In this document: positions 28,106 through 37,357 of the stretch, piece after piece | Layout: every line of letters starts with the position of its first letter | Numbering within the stretch: position 1 is the stretch's first letter | Source: Aeoliella mucimassa | GTDB lineage: Bacteria; Planctomycetota; Planctomycetia; Pirellulales; Lacipirellulaceae | Length of the DNA stretch: 64,000 nucleotides | Direction: 5' to 3' | Assembly: GCF_007748035.1 (NCBI RefSeq) | Contig: NZ_CP036278.1 | Coordinates: 3,968,001 to 4,032,000, forward strand | Notes under the pieces: model-generated | Databases searched by the model: none | Told to the model about the DNA's origin: nothing | What the model saw: the letters and a program-made list of their open reading frames with translations, nothing else | Made by a program: the position numbers and the translations under genes

Positions 28106-29815
28106 CTAAAACATCTGTTGACGATCGTCCAACTGCATCTCGACGACAGCATCGCCGAACGTGACCCAGTCGAACGCGGTATCCCCATCACTGTCGGTTG
28201 CTGCCAGAACCAGGAACCGATCTTTGGAGTGCAGGGGAATCTCGATAACATCCGGACCATCCTCGCGACTAAAGCCGCTGCGGTGGTACCGTTGCTCACC
28301 ATCTACCAGTACCCACGCTTCCGCTTCGAAACGTTCGGGCTTGGCTTCCAGGTTGCCAACCAATGCTCGGAAACAGAGCATCTCGTGATTGGGATATTGC
28401 CGTCGAATCGCATGCAGGTCGAAGGTAATTCCTCCGTTCGCATGGATGCCGATGAGGCCTCGATTTTCAGGGCACAGCTCTTCGGGCTTGGTGGCCACGT
28501 GCAGCCAGTTGATGTAGCCATAGATTCCATCCTGAAACTCCAACCGCATCGGCGACAAGCCTTGTTCCAACGAGGGGCGACGGGCCATGATGGCTCCGCT
28601 CCAGGTCTTTCCGGTCGTAGGAGGAAAATGAGCAAAGCTTCGGCCAATCGAATCGACTTGGGTTCCTCCGTTCGTTCCATCGGGAATGAACACGCCATCT
28701 ACACCACGAATGGTGGGAGTCGCCGTGAAACCTTTGGAGCCTTCCACGGTATCCACGTAAGTCTGCACGCGGCTACCGTCGTGCAAACTGATACCGCTGT
28801 GCACGACTTCGTTGGGCATGGGGATTCCCCCTACCAAATCCGCCAGATTTACCGTGGTTTCCGCCTGAGAAAGGTAACGGACAAAGTGCAGGTGATTCGG
28901 GCGAAGCATGCTAAAGAGCTGGCTGTTCTTCGCATCGAAGCGAGCTCCCTCGCTGCCAGTAAGGCGAAGTTGGTTTTGTCGACCGAATTCCCCCGGAGCC
29001 TTGATCGAGACGTCGCCGTAGTACACACGCATTTCGACAGAACCATCGGCATCGATGTCGGCTCCAAACTCACCACTGCTGGCAGTAAGTTTGGCTTGCT
29101 TCGTATCTACAAAGAAAGGACCGTAGTCATTGGGAACATAAGCGGCCAAGCGTCCTTGCGAGAGACTCACGGTCTGGCCATCGACGATTCCGATGGCGGC
29201 GGGGCCTTGCACAACAATTCGCGCTCCGCATGCGAACATGATCTCAGCCAATCCCTCTTGAAGTTCCAGCTGGGTGCCGCGGAGGAAGTAACTATTCTCA
29301 ATAATGACGGGACTACTCCCGCCCCACCTGGCACCGACCGCTCCGTAAAGCTTCGCCTCAATCAAAGGATTAAGCGTTTGTGCTTCACCAGAACTAGCAA
29401 AGGTACCCCCCGAAGAATCCGACGGGGGCCACCAAGAGTGCGCCCCTCCCCATACAGCGACTGCAATCACCGCAGCAACGCTAGCCATCGCAGCAAAGAT
29501 CGCACTGCGAATGCGACGACCAGAGACTTTAGATTGGTTTCGCTGAGCGATCTGATGTTCTCCAGGAGGGACATCCGAGTCCTCCGATGCGTCACTCGAC
29601 TCGAGCAGCCCTTCCTGCTGACCATCCGTCGCCAGGGCGAAGCCTCGAATGCCTGCCTGCAGATCCATATAACGAACATAAACCTGTTGAGCGGCTTGAT
29701 TCTCCGTGAGCACGGTCTCAAGCTCTCGCTGCTCTTCGCTACTTAGACCAGCGTCGCACAACTCGTCCAACAGTTGTAGCAGGCGCTGGTGCTCCTCGTG
29801 AGTTAATGGTTTCAC
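28106..29815 (-). CDS. FecR-domain anti-sigma-factor-like membrane protein
   Basis: 569 residues, GTG start with AGGAGG. The N-terminus (MKPLTHEEHQRLLQLLDELC, LSSEEQRELETVL) is the short anti-sigma region common in planctomycete FecR proteins. One membrane segment (SAIFAAMASVAAVIAVAVWG, about 105-125) follows, then a FecR-like beta domain outside (LRGTQLELQEGLAEIMFACG, RIVVQGPAAIGI, SGEFGADIDADGSVEMRVYYGDVS) and a LamG-like C-terminal half (SAIMARRPSLEQGLSPMRLE region). It is directly downstream of the sigma factor gene (9-base gap), so it probably holds that sigma factor at the membrane until an outside signal releases it. Confidence 0.87.
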   Translation of the reverse strand: MKPLTHEEHQRLLQLLDELCDAGLSSEEQRELETVLTENQAAQQVYVRYMDLQAGIRGFALATDGQQEGLLESSDASEDSDVPPGEHQIAQRNQSKVSGRRIRSAIFAAMASVAAVIAVAVWGGAHSWWPPSDSSGGTFASSGEAQTLNPLIEAKLYGAVGARWGGSSPVIIENSYFLRGTQLELQEGLAEIMFACGARIVVQGPAAIGIVDGQTVSLSQGRLAAYVPNDYGPFFVDTKQAKLTASSGEFGADIDADGSVEMRVYYGDVSIKAPGEFGRQNQLRLTGSEGARFDAKNSQLFSMLRPNHLHFVRYLSQAETTVNLADLVGGIPMPNEVVHSGISLHDGSRVQTYVDTVEGSKGFTATPTIRGVDGVFIPDGTNGGTQVDSIGRSFAHFPPTTGKTWSGAIMARRPSLEQGLSPMRLEFQDGIYGYINWLHVATKPEELCPENRGLIGIHANGGITFDLHAIRRQYPNHEMLCFRALVGNLEAKPERFEAEAWVLVDGEQRYHRSGFSREDGPDVIEIPLHSKDRFLVLAATDSDGDTAFDWVTFGDAVVEMQLDDRQQMF

Positions 29816-29824
29816 GATACCCTC

Positions 29825-30394
29825 CTAACCTGCAAGTCCGTTGGAAGAAACACACTCTTGAAGAGTCCGCCGAATTCGATTGAGTGCTTTGTACAATGTA
29901 TTGACTGGCCGCGATAACAACTCCGCGGCATTTCGAATGGTGGTAGCTGTAGGTCCGTAGCAATGCTGCAATATTCGTCGATCCGATTCCCGTAGCTGCT
30001 TTATGCATTCCTGCAGCCGCTCGCGACGCCATTCGAGGTCTTCGGTCAAGGTGGAATTCACTTCCGCAAGCGTATCGACCAAGTCATCGCTAAACATCAA
30101 CCGATCACTTTGCTGCCGACGCCGAAAGTTCTTTACTTCAAACCGCGCAACCTGCATGGCCCATGAGCGAAAATTGGATCCCGGTTCAAACGAATCGAAC
30201 TTCTGCCAAAGTACAACGCGAGTACGCTGGACTACGTCTTCCGCATCCGGCCAATGGGGAAGCAGCGCATAGACCAACGTCATCAGATCCGATTCGCAGC
30301 CAGCAAGCAGACGATTAAACGCTGCAATTTGTCCAGCCGGGCGATCGGGAGCAGGGCGCGGTGATTCGTTTGCCAAACTCGTAAGACGGTGCAT
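29825..30394 (-). CDS. ECF-type sigma factor (Rhodopirellula subgroup)
   Basis: 189 residues. Sigma region 2 is visible (AGCESDLMTLVYALLPHWPDAEDVVQRTRVVLW, landmark: DAEDVVQRT; then FRSWAMQVARFEVKNFRRRQ) and region 4 near the end (LRESDRRILQHCYGPTATTI, AAELLSRPVNTLYKALNRIRR) with its HTH. The gene pair with the FecR-like protein is the usual sigma/anti-sigma layout. It should direct RNA polymerase to exoprotein or glycan-use promoters, most obviously those of the adjacent genes at 21.7-27.9 kb. Targets are inferred from position. Confidence 0.9.
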   Translation of the reverse strand: MHRLTSLANESPRPAPDRPAGQIAAFNRLLAGCESDLMTLVYALLPHWPDAEDVVQRTRVVLWQKFDSFEPGSNFRSWAMQVARFEVKNFRRRQQSDRLMFSDDLVDTLAEVNSTLTEDLEWRRERLQECIKQLRESDRRILQHCYGPTATTIRNAAELLSRPVNTLYKALNRIRRTLQECVSSNGLAG

Positions 30395-30742
30395 GAAGGG
30401 AATCGATTGAAGGAAGTAGCGCCTGCTTCTTGCTCACCTACTAACGTAAACACTGGCAGTAAATTGGTATCGGGCCGAACGCAACTATTTTAATATTTTG
30501 CAGTCAACAGCTCGTATCCTCTTTCACAGCAACACTTTACAGCACAGGGGAAGCTGATATTTTTCAGGTATTTTCTTCCGTCCTACGAGCGAGATGCGGC
30601 GATGCTGACAATTGCCAGAGCTTCACCAAAGCTGACTTTTTGGAACGTCCGCTCCTATTCATGGTAAAAAGGTCGCACGCGTGTGCTGTGTATTGAGCTG
30701 CCTTGCCTACCGATCACCTGATGACTTCTTATCTTCTGCACG
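30395..30742. other. Divergent intergenic region, no feature resolved
   Basis: 348 bases between the divergent sigma factor gene and the kinase gene. It is AT-rich in the middle (TATTTTAATATTTTGC) and must hold promoters for both, but no clear pair of boxes or operator could be assigned. Confidence 0.5.
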
Positions 30743-32836
30743 ATGAACGATCCGACTTCCAAATCGACGATTCGCCGCGACCAGACGATCGACGACATCT
30801 GCGACCGATTTGAGCACGCCTGGAAACAGGGAGAACGCCCCGCGCTGGAAGCGTTTCTTACCGAAGCGAGCGAATCGCTGCATCCACGTCTGGCGGGTGA
30901 GTTGTGGGCGATCGAGTGTCATTACGATCCGGAATTGCACAGCGGTGCGAAAGCGGCCGCCGCACTGGCCGAGCGTCATCCTTCCCTGGCGCCGATGATG
31001 CTCGATCCCTCCACGATGATCCGCCCTGAAGCGGACTTTGATAAATCAAGCAATAGAACGATCTCTGCCGTCGAAGAGGGCGGGCTGCATATTCGTTGCC
31101 CCCACTGCAGCAATCCTGTTGAGCTGCTTTCCAACGCGGCCGTCGACGACGTGGCCTGCCATAGCTGCGGCAGCCATTTCAGCTTGGTGGACGACTCGGC
31201 AGGCAAGGACCCTACGCGACAATCGTTAAAAACGCTGGGACGTTTCGAGCTTCTTTCGAGATTAGGCGTCGGCGGATTCGGTACCGTATGGAAGGCCCAC
31301 GACACCGAACTCGACCGCGTGGTGGCGGTCAAGATCCCTCGCAAAGGTAATCTCAATGCCTTCGAGGTCGAACAATTCCTGCGCGAAGCACGTGCCGCGG
31401 CCCAACTGCGGCATCCGAATATCGTCCCAGTGTTCGAGGTCGGCCGCGAGGATAATACGGTTTTTATCGTCAGCGAATTTGTGCAGGGCATTTCGATGGC
31501 CGACTGGATGAAAGCCCGTCGGCAGCCGGCGACAGAGATCGCCAGCATCTGCGCTAGCGTGACCGATGCCCTGGCCGAAGCTCACGCAGCTGGCATCGTT
31601 CACCGTGACTTGAAACCGTCGAACATCATGCTCGACTTATCCCGCAAACCTCGCCTGATGGACTTCGGGCTCGCGAAGCGCGACATCGGCGAAGTCACCA
31701 TGACTCTCGAAGGCTTTGTGGTCGGCACGCCTGCGTACATGTCGCCCGAACAAGCACGCGGCGAAGGACATTGGACCGATCAGCGAACCGATATCTATTC
31801 GCTGGGTGTCATGCTGTTTCACTTGCTGACCAACGAACTCCCCTTCCGCGGATCGCCGGCAAAGCAGATTCAGGCGCGTTTGACGACCGATCCGCCAAAA
31901 CTGCGCTCGCTCGATCCAAGTGTGCCCCGCGACCTGGAGACCATTTGCCTGAAGTGCATGGAGCTCGATCCCAATCGGCGTTACCAGAAAGCGACCGAAG
32001 TCGGGGACGAACTGCGGCGGTATCTCGAAGGCAAACCGGTGCTGGCGCGGCCGATACCGGCGATTGCGCGTGCCTGGCGATGGATGAAACGCCACCCGGC
32101 CCGCTCGGCGGCGATCGTACTGGGTACCATCCTGGCAATTGCCGGGCCAATCGCCGCGGTGGTATTCCATGCACAACGCCAGGCGATTGCGCTCCGACTC
32201 GACGAACGGACCGAGCTGGTCAACCAGCGCAACTCGGAGCGTATCGAGCTTCAACAAGAGGTCGCTTCGCTCAAGGAGCGACTGGAGAGCATCACCGGCG
32301 CAGCGATTCCTGAAACAATCGTCCCAGACTGGCGAAAGGACCTTATCAATTCGCTTCTTGATCAGCGATACACGGAGTTTGCCAGCCAACTCGAAGAATC
32401 AACCACCCCCAGCAATACAGCCAGTGAACATCACGCCCTGGCCGATCTGCTGGCAAGTGTCGATCGCAAGCAGCAAGCCGCGCACCACTACCGCGAGGCT
32501 TTCGATAGGTATGCGATGGCAGAATCGACCAAGGGGAGCATTGCCCATTTGGAAGCTGGCATCAAGCTCGCTGCCATGCAGCAAGCCACCCAAAATCGCG
32601 ACGAAGCCGAGGCCACGCTTGCCGAAGTATCAAACCTACTAAACTCCCCGCAGTCAATTGCTCAGCTAGAGTTACTCCAATTGCAATACCAGCTTGAGAA
32701 CGACACGACGAAGAAAGCAGCCCAATTTCTACAGGCTGGCGAAGTCGGAACTGCATTGCAACACGACTGGCCAGAAGAAGCAGGTACGCTAATCGAACTC
32801 CGCGATTCGCTCCTCCCCAGGCAACCGCTTCGTTGA
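30743..32836 (+). CDS. Membrane Ser/Thr protein kinase with zinc-ribbon N-terminus
   Basis: 697 residues. The N-terminus is the sigma-70-like or regulatory part common to planctomycete kinases (DQTIDDICDRFEHAWKQGERP), then a zinc ribbon CPHC...CHSC (119-142). The kinase domain runs from about 165 to 430: glycine loop LGVGGFGTVWKA, VAVKIPRKGN (Lys197), HRDLKPSNIML catalytic loop, MDFGLAK, and GTPAYMSPEQARGEG. All key residues are present. One membrane helix (AAIVLGTILAIAGPIAAVVF) follows, then a coiled coil and TPR-like helices outside. It phosphorylates Ser/Thr of unknown substrates. It is convergent with the DUF1559 gene downstream (8-base gap). Confidence 0.93.
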   Translation: MNDPTSKSTIRRDQTIDDICDRFEHAWKQGERPALEAFLTEASESLHPRLAGELWAIECHYDPELHSGAKAAAALAERHPSLAPMMLDPSTMIRPEADFDKSSNRTISAVEEGGLHIRCPHCSNPVELLSNAAVDDVACHSCGSHFSLVDDSAGKDPTRQSLKTLGRFELLSRLGVGGFGTVWKAHDTELDRVVAVKIPRKGNLNAFEVEQFLREARAAAQLRHPNIVPVFEVGREDNTVFIVSEFVQGISMADWMKARRQPATEIASICASVTDALAEAHAAGIVHRDLKPSNIMLDLSRKPRLMDFGLAKRDIGEVTMTLEGFVVGTPAYMSPEQARGEGHWTDQRTDIYSLGVMLFHLLTNELPFRGSPAKQIQARLTTDPPKLRSLDPSVPRDLETICLKCMELDPNRRYQKATEVGDELRRYLEGKPVLARPIPAIARAWRWMKRHPARSAAIVLGTILAIAGPIAAVVFHAQRQAIALRLDERTELVNQRNSERIELQQEVASLKERLESITGAAIPETIVPDWRKDLINSLLDQRYTEFASQLEESTTPSNTASEHHALADLLASVDRKQQAAHHYREAFDRYAMAESTKGSIAHLEAGIKLAAMQQATQNRDEAEATLAEVSNLLNSPQSIAQLELLQLQYQLENDTTKKAAQFLQAGEVGTALQHDWPEEAGTLIELRDSLLPRQPLR

Positions 32837-32844
32837 GCAAGCCT

Positions 32845-33759
32845 TTAGTACTCGGCGACCTCTCCCCCGTCGCGCGACGCTAAAGCGTACAACGCAGGCA
32901 GGGTGATTTCTTCGTCGATCCATTGCACCGAACCATCCGCAAACGCGAACTGAACTCCTCCCGGGTGGTCGCTGGCGAACTCCAGATCGTTAAGTAGCAT
33001 CGATCGCATGGCACCTTCGGGCGCGGTGGTATCTTCCACGGAATAGCCGAACTCGTCGTGATCGGCATTCAGTGGGTAGATGATGCTCTTTGCCGCTCCC
33101 GAACAGACCTTGGTGTACGCCCCCGTGGCCCCGCGCCAGTCGGCCCCCACGAGCCAGTCACGGAACACGTAGTTCCGTTCTCCCACCATCAACGTATGCG
33201 ACGTGCCATCGACGATGCGAGCCATTCGTACCCGACTTCCCGGGAAAAGCACTCCGTTTCGCCGCAAGTCGCCACAAATGGTATCCTCCAGGTCCCATGA
33301 GTCCACAGCACCTTCGCCGCCGGCCACGCCGGCATAATGCGACTCCTTGAACTGACCTTCAGGGCGTGCTGCACTGGGACACAGGTACATTGGCATCTCG
33401 TAGGTGCCGGGCTTGCGATTCTCGACACCGCCGTAGTTGCGGTCGCTCTTATCCTGAACCACACCAATCTCATCGAACAATGCTTGCTGTTCCATCAGCG
33501 GCAGCAGCAACGCCCGCCACGAAGCACTGGGTCGAACCTGCTGCGCGTGGAGCATCGCACCCGGTGGAAAAGTGCCTTGTTCCGAGTGATAGGACTGCAG
33601 AGCCAATCCGATTTGCTTGAGATTGTTTTGGCAACTAGAACGCCTGGCAGCCTCACGGGCGGCTTGCACCGCAGGTAGCAACAGGCCGATCAAGATTGAA
33701 ATGATCGTAATGACCACCAGTAGTTCGACCAAAGTGAATCCGCGACGTGGGGAATTCAT
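32845..33759 (-). CDS. DUF1559 pseudopilin-like protein
   Basis: 304 residues from ATG 33759, which overlaps the upstream stop (ATGA). The open frame begins earlier, but [20 protein letters not shown] is the normal DUF1559/pilin-like start. The hydrophobic helix is followed by QAAREAARRSSCQNNLKQIG, IVDGTSHTLMVGERNYV and the C-terminal FADGSVQWIDEEI block, all family signatures. It is translationally coupled to the PEP-CTERM protein upstream and may assist its export or surface display, as pairs like this recur (compare 22.7/23.8 kb). Confidence 0.92.
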   Translation of the reverse strand: MNSPRRGFTLVELLVVITIISILIGLLLPAVQAAREAARRSSCQNNLKQIGLALQSYHSEQGTFPPGAMLHAQQVRPSASWRALLLPLMEQQALFDEIGVVQDKSDRNYGGVENRKPGTYEMPMYLCPSAARPEGQFKESHYAGVAGGEGAVDSWDLEDTICGDLRRNGVLFPGSRVRMARIVDGTSHTLMVGERNYVFRDWLVGADWRGATGAYTKVCSGAAKSIIYPLNADHDEFGYSVEDTTAPEGAMRSMLLNDLEFASDHPGGVQFAFADGSVQWIDEEITLPALYALASRDGGEVAEY

Positions 33760-35315
33760 CGCTTCCATTTCCAGGCTAGCCCTAGCCCACCAAGTACCAA
33801 TAGCCATATCGCCGCTGGTTCAGGCACAGTGATGCCGAGCAGCACTTGCTGCGCGTAGGCGGCCACCGGAGGGGAAAGCAAACTGATCATGTCGTCGATG
33901 TCATCGAAATCGAGATCGCTATCGTAGTCGGTGTCGCCAGTGATGTCGGCCGATACACCGATGATGCCGCCTCCTGAAAGCTCGGTCAACTCATACGCTT
34001 CGCGATCTCGGAGGGCGAGTGCGAACAAATCGACATCGTCCTCGTCGTAGTCAAAGTCGCCATCCATGTCTCCCACCGAGTGCCCAACGATTGCAGCACT
34101 GTAACTGGTGTATTGCACGCCAGCGTAGACACCTTTGCCGAGTGGGATGCCTTGACCAACGATCGTCCGGAAATGCGTACCCGCCAGCAATCGTTCGGCC
34201 GTAACCACCTCGATGGAGGTTCCCACGTCGAAGCTATCGAAGTTCGACAGGTCAACTTGCAGCATCCCATCGAGTACCGCTTCGCCCGAAACCACTACGC
34301 GCTCAAACTCCCCCGCGTTGGCGGAATCGACATCCACGACGATTCTACCGGTCGGGGATTGCGCAAAGTTACCTGAGATCAATAGCTGCCCGCCAGGCTG
34401 CGACGATCCGGCGTCGACTTCCAGCCGACCGTTGCCAACAATTTGCAGGCCGCCGATGATCTCGCCATTGCCATAAAGCTGCCCAGCAACTTCCATTTGT
34501 CCCTGCCCTGTTTCCACCGTCCCCTGATTCATCGCTAGCTGTCCATCCGGGGTGACCACGAGCTTATTGGTGGCCAAGCTGCCGTTTAGCAATTCGATGC
34601 GACCATTCGCTTCAATCACAGTCTGCGACGATGCGCTGAAGTGGGCCCCGTTTGAGACCTCAAGCACCATCGGTCCGTTGTTGCCGAGCACCGCAAGGTC
34701 GTGCACGGCCGCGGGGGGTGCCCCCTGCACCGGCCCGGCTTGCACCACGACCCGCTGCTGGGCATCAGGCGTGATCGAGGCGAGCTGCAGGCTGGCCGTG
34801 GAGTCGGGCACCTCGCCTTGGCTCCAGCTTTGGGGATTATTCCAGAAGCTAAACGACTCGTCGGCGACAAACTGATTGCCAACTTGCGGGGCAACAAACA
34901 CGGCTCTCGCGATTTGCGACGACTGCTCAAAACGCACTGCTACATCATTCGGCAAACCTGTAGGAAAGAAGTGCGAGCGAAACTGCTGCTCGATCGCCCC
35001 CGCCTGCAAGAACTCAATCACATCGCCTGGGATGGGTTGATAGCCATTGATAAAGGGAAGGTTTAACCGACCTTCGAGCGTTGCCCCATCCTGCACGATA
35101 TGCACATCGTGCAGAGTGCCTGGGATTGTCCCCCCGATGCGAACCTGAAAGGTGCTCTCGGGCGTGAGATCGAGCGAGTCGTAGTTGAACACTCGCTGCC
35201 CGAAAGCGGAATTGGCGGCTGCGAACGCAAGCATCCCGATTCCTAACGCGCATGCCAGGCTTCGCGGATTCCAAGTGTAAGCGAATGGTGCCTGCGAGTT
35301 CATGGATCGATACAT
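33756..35315 (-). CDS. Secreted autotransporter-like/dockerin PEP-CTERM protein
   Basis: About 519 residues from ATG 35315 (MYRSMNSQAPFAYTW; Met at 35303 also possible). A signal peptide (LGIGMLAFAAANSAFGQ) is followed by a repetitive beta-helix-like body (SNGAHFSASSQTVIEANGR, SGNFAQSPTGRIVVDVDSAN) that resembles passenger-domain repeats. Acidic calcium-binding stretches (GDMDGDFDYDEDDVDLFALA and DITGDTDYDSDLDFDDIDDM) are a dockerin variant, and the sorting tail is VPEPAAIWLLVLGGLGLAWK. Its role is probably surface attachment or matrix. The stop overlaps the DUF1559 start by 4 bases. Confidence 0.83.
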   Translation of the reverse strand: MYRSMNSQAPFAYTWNPRSLACALGIGMLAFAAANSAFGQRVFNYDSLDLTPESTFQVRIGGTIPGTLHDVHIVQDGATLEGRLNLPFINGYQPIPGDVIEFLQAGAIEQQFRSHFFPTGLPNDVAVRFEQSSQIARAVFVAPQVGNQFVADESFSFWNNPQSWSQGEVPDSTASLQLASITPDAQQRVVVQAGPVQGAPPAAVHDLAVLGNNGPMVLEVSNGAHFSASSQTVIEANGRIELLNGSLATNKLVVTPDGQLAMNQGTVETGQGQMEVAGQLYGNGEIIGGLQIVGNGRLEVDAGSSQPGGQLLISGNFAQSPTGRIVVDVDSANAGEFERVVVSGEAVLDGMLQVDLSNFDSFDVGTSIEVVTAERLLAGTHFRTIVGQGIPLGKGVYAGVQYTSYSAAIVGHSVGDMDGDFDYDEDDVDLFALALRDREAYELTELSGGGIIGVSADITGDTDYDSDLDFDDIDDMISLLSPPVAAYAQQVLLGITVPEPAAIWLLVLGGLGLAWKWKR

Positions 35316-35528
35316 CTTCGAGAAAGTCAGATAAACCAATATGGCAGCATAAACTTCTGCCCACCCATCAAGCCAACTACCCTGATGGTAACGGCCTCGA
35401 AGAGGTTATCAAGAAATCGGTAGGCATCCCGCCATTTTTCCTGTACTTTCTTAAAATCTACGCGTAAACTCGGGGAAAATCGCAACTTGGTTGGTTGCCG
35501 CCTTGGCTAGTTGGCACATTTGAACGTT

Positions 35529-36629
35529 ATGCATAATCGACCACTTTACTGGGCCCTTTTGCTGCTATCGGCGACTGCGCTGAACCACGTCTGGCTCCGC
35601 TCGTGCACTGCAGCTCCCGCGGCGTTTTGGTTCTCGACCGATGCAACTTTGCCAGGCACGCCGGGAGTGCCAGAGTTCACCTCCGCGGTCGGGATTCCCC
35701 GCACGTTACACATCTGGGCTCAACCAAACACTTTGACCTCGGGCGACTGGAACGCGAGTACCAATCCCTTCCTAAAATTCCAAAACGTCTCGCTCGACAT
35801 CGTCTCGCCGGAGTCCACATTTGACATCGATCCTGATTCGATTGTCGTTTACAACCCGACGTATGCTTCCGGCGAGGATCGTTTCAGCAACGTGGGAGAC
35901 TCGAGTACCGGACTGACCGAATCGGATGGCTCGGCGCTCGGCAGTTACGACGACTTACCCATCGGATTCAGCAAAGGACTGCTCGACCTGCAAGGCTTTT
36001 CGATGCCGGCCAACTACGCTCAAGGCTTCGGTGTGACTTGTGATGCCTCGGATTCTTATTGCGGCACCACCGACTCTGGCAGCCCCGCCTGGCTATTCGC
36101 TTCGTTTGCGGTGACTCCCACGAGCGATACGGGAAGTGTCGAATTCTGGATGCAAATCGGTCGCAACGGCATCAACGGAGTCGATGCCAGCGATGCGCTC
36201 CTCGGCTCAGGGACCATCGAGGTTCAGTTTGGGATCGATACCGAAGGATTTGCCCCTTTCGATTACGATGCCGAGTACGATCGCAAGCTCACCCTCGCTA
36301 ACGACGATAGCGACGTCACGCTGCTGCTCGCCGGTCCTGGCGACTACAACGCCGATGGTGCAGTGGATGAGCTCGACTACGCGGTTTGGAAGAAAGACTT
36401 CGGCACCAACAGCTACGATGCCGACGGCAACGGGGATGGCATCGTCAGTCTAGCCGACTACACGATCTGGCGCGACAATCTCGATGCGACGAGTACCGGC
36501 GCGCTCGCTTCGCTCAATGTGTCGCAAGTGCCTGAGCCCAGCACGTTCGCGATGCTGGCTGGCTTTACGACACTCGCCTGGAACCTTAGCAGTTCTTCTC
36601 GAGCCAGGCATTCCAGTAACTGCGAATAA
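35529..36629 (+). CDS. Secreted dockerin-like PEP-CTERM protein
   Basis: 366 residues from ATG 35529 (MHNRPLYWALLLLSATALNH). The body (FWFSTDATLPGTPGVPEFTS, ISLDIVSPESTFDIDPDS region) has no recognised family. Dockerin-like loops follow ([39 protein letters not shown]) and the PEP-CTERM tail is VPEPSTFAMLAGFTTLAW. It ends by overlapping the convergent sigma factor gene by 44 bases. It is the only plus-strand PEP-CTERM gene in the cluster and has an unassigned upstream region of about 200 bases. Confidence 0.8.
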   Translation: MHNRPLYWALLLLSATALNHVWLRSCTAAPAAFWFSTDATLPGTPGVPEFTSAVGIPRTLHIWAQPNTLTSGDWNASTNPFLKFQNVSLDIVSPESTFDIDPDSIVVYNPTYASGEDRFSNVGDSSTGLTESDGSALGSYDDLPIGFSKGLLDLQGFSMPANYAQGFGVTCDASDSYCGTTDSGSPAWLFASFAVTPTSDTGSVEFWMQIGRNGINGVDASDALLGSGTIEVQFGIDTEGFAPFDYDAEYDRKLTLANDDSDVTLLLAGPGDYNADGAVDELDYAVWKKDFGTNSYDADGNGDGIVSLADYTIWRDNLDATSTGALASLNVSQVPEPSTFAMLAGFTTLAWNLSSSSRARHSSNCE

Positions 36630-37203
36630 GCCCCGTTTTACGCTCGATCGTGCGTGGAGAGAGATCGAGCTGCTGCGAGATTTCTTGCGTGGTAAATCCC
36701 GCCAGTTTCAGTTCGGCGATCTCACGCATCGCTTTGTCAGGCAGTTCGTTCATTAGCAACTGACATTGCTCGCTCAGTTCGGCCAACTCGGCCGGCGTTA
36801 CTTGATCGTCTACTAACTCAAGCGGTGCGCATTGACTGTCGTCGCTTGCACGATCGGCCGACTCCGGCTGTCGCCCTCCTCCACGCTTTGCAGCGACCTG
36901 CCGCTTGTGCAAGTTTACCGCTTTATTCGCGGTAATTTTGGCCAGCAGCGGCCATAAGCCATTGCGGTCGGTTAAGTCGGGAAACTGCCCCTCACGGACT
37001 CGGACAAAAAAGCTGCCCAACGCGCTTACTGCGACGTCCTCTTCGTCTTCCACCGCTCGAGGCGTGTCTCCCAGCTTGTGTTTTGCCAAGGCGAGCAAGC
37101 GGTTAAAGTACCGCCCCCACAGCTCTTGCTGGGCTTTGGTTTCCTCACCGACTCGTAAATCGGCAATCCACTGAGTGACTGAGATATCGTTCGGATCGTT
37201 CAT
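36586..37203 (-). CDS. ECF-like sigma factor
   Basis: 205 residues from ATG 37203 (MNDPNDISVTQWIADLRVG); the frame is open to 37245. Region 2 is seen in LWGRYFNRLLALAKHKLGD and AVSALGSFFVRVREGQFPDL, region 4 in LPDKAMREIAELKLAGFTTQEISQQLDLSPRTIERK (landmark: TTQEISQQLDLSPRTIERK). It belongs to the planctomycete sigma subgroup often coupled to Ser/Thr kinase signalling rather than an anti-sigma; no anti-sigma lies beside it. The kinase at 30.7 kb is a plausible partner by proximity only. It faces the PEP-CTERM protein gene end to end with overlap. Confidence 0.88.
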   Translation of the reverse strand: MNDPNDISVTQWIADLRVGEETKAQQELWGRYFNRLLALAKHKLGDTPRAVEDEEDVAVSALGSFFVRVREGQFPDLTDRNGLWPLLAKITANKAVNLHKRQVAAKRGGGRQPESADRASDDSQCAPLELVDDQVTPAELAELSEQCQLLMNELPDKAMREIAELKLAGFTTQEISQQLDLSPRTIERKTGLIRSYWNAWLEKNC

Positions 37204-37281
37204 CGCGGGCGGTTGAAAGAGAAGCATGGCTTGGATTCCCCGCATTATGGCCGATGTTGCCTTGGTCCGTCTAGAAACAAA

Positions 37282-37316
37282 GGCCGCCCCGCCCCCATGG
37301 CAGGGGCGAGGCGACC
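37282..37316 (-). terminator. Terminator of the 37.4-kb PEP-CTERM gene
   Basis: A GC-rich stem-loop (CGCCCC/GGGGCG core, loop TGCCAT) followed on the minus strand by TTTGTTTC, 42 bases past the stop of the gene ending at 37358. The stem is imperfect. Confidence 0.5.
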
Positions 37317-37357
37317 CGAAAGCACCACCACTATCAAGTGGCGAACAGCTTCCTCCC

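Noticed and set aside
27956-29746. Plus-strand frame of 596 codons over the anti-sigma gene
   Set aside because: Antisense shadow; the minus strand encodes the FecR-like protein with a good ribosome site and sigma partner.
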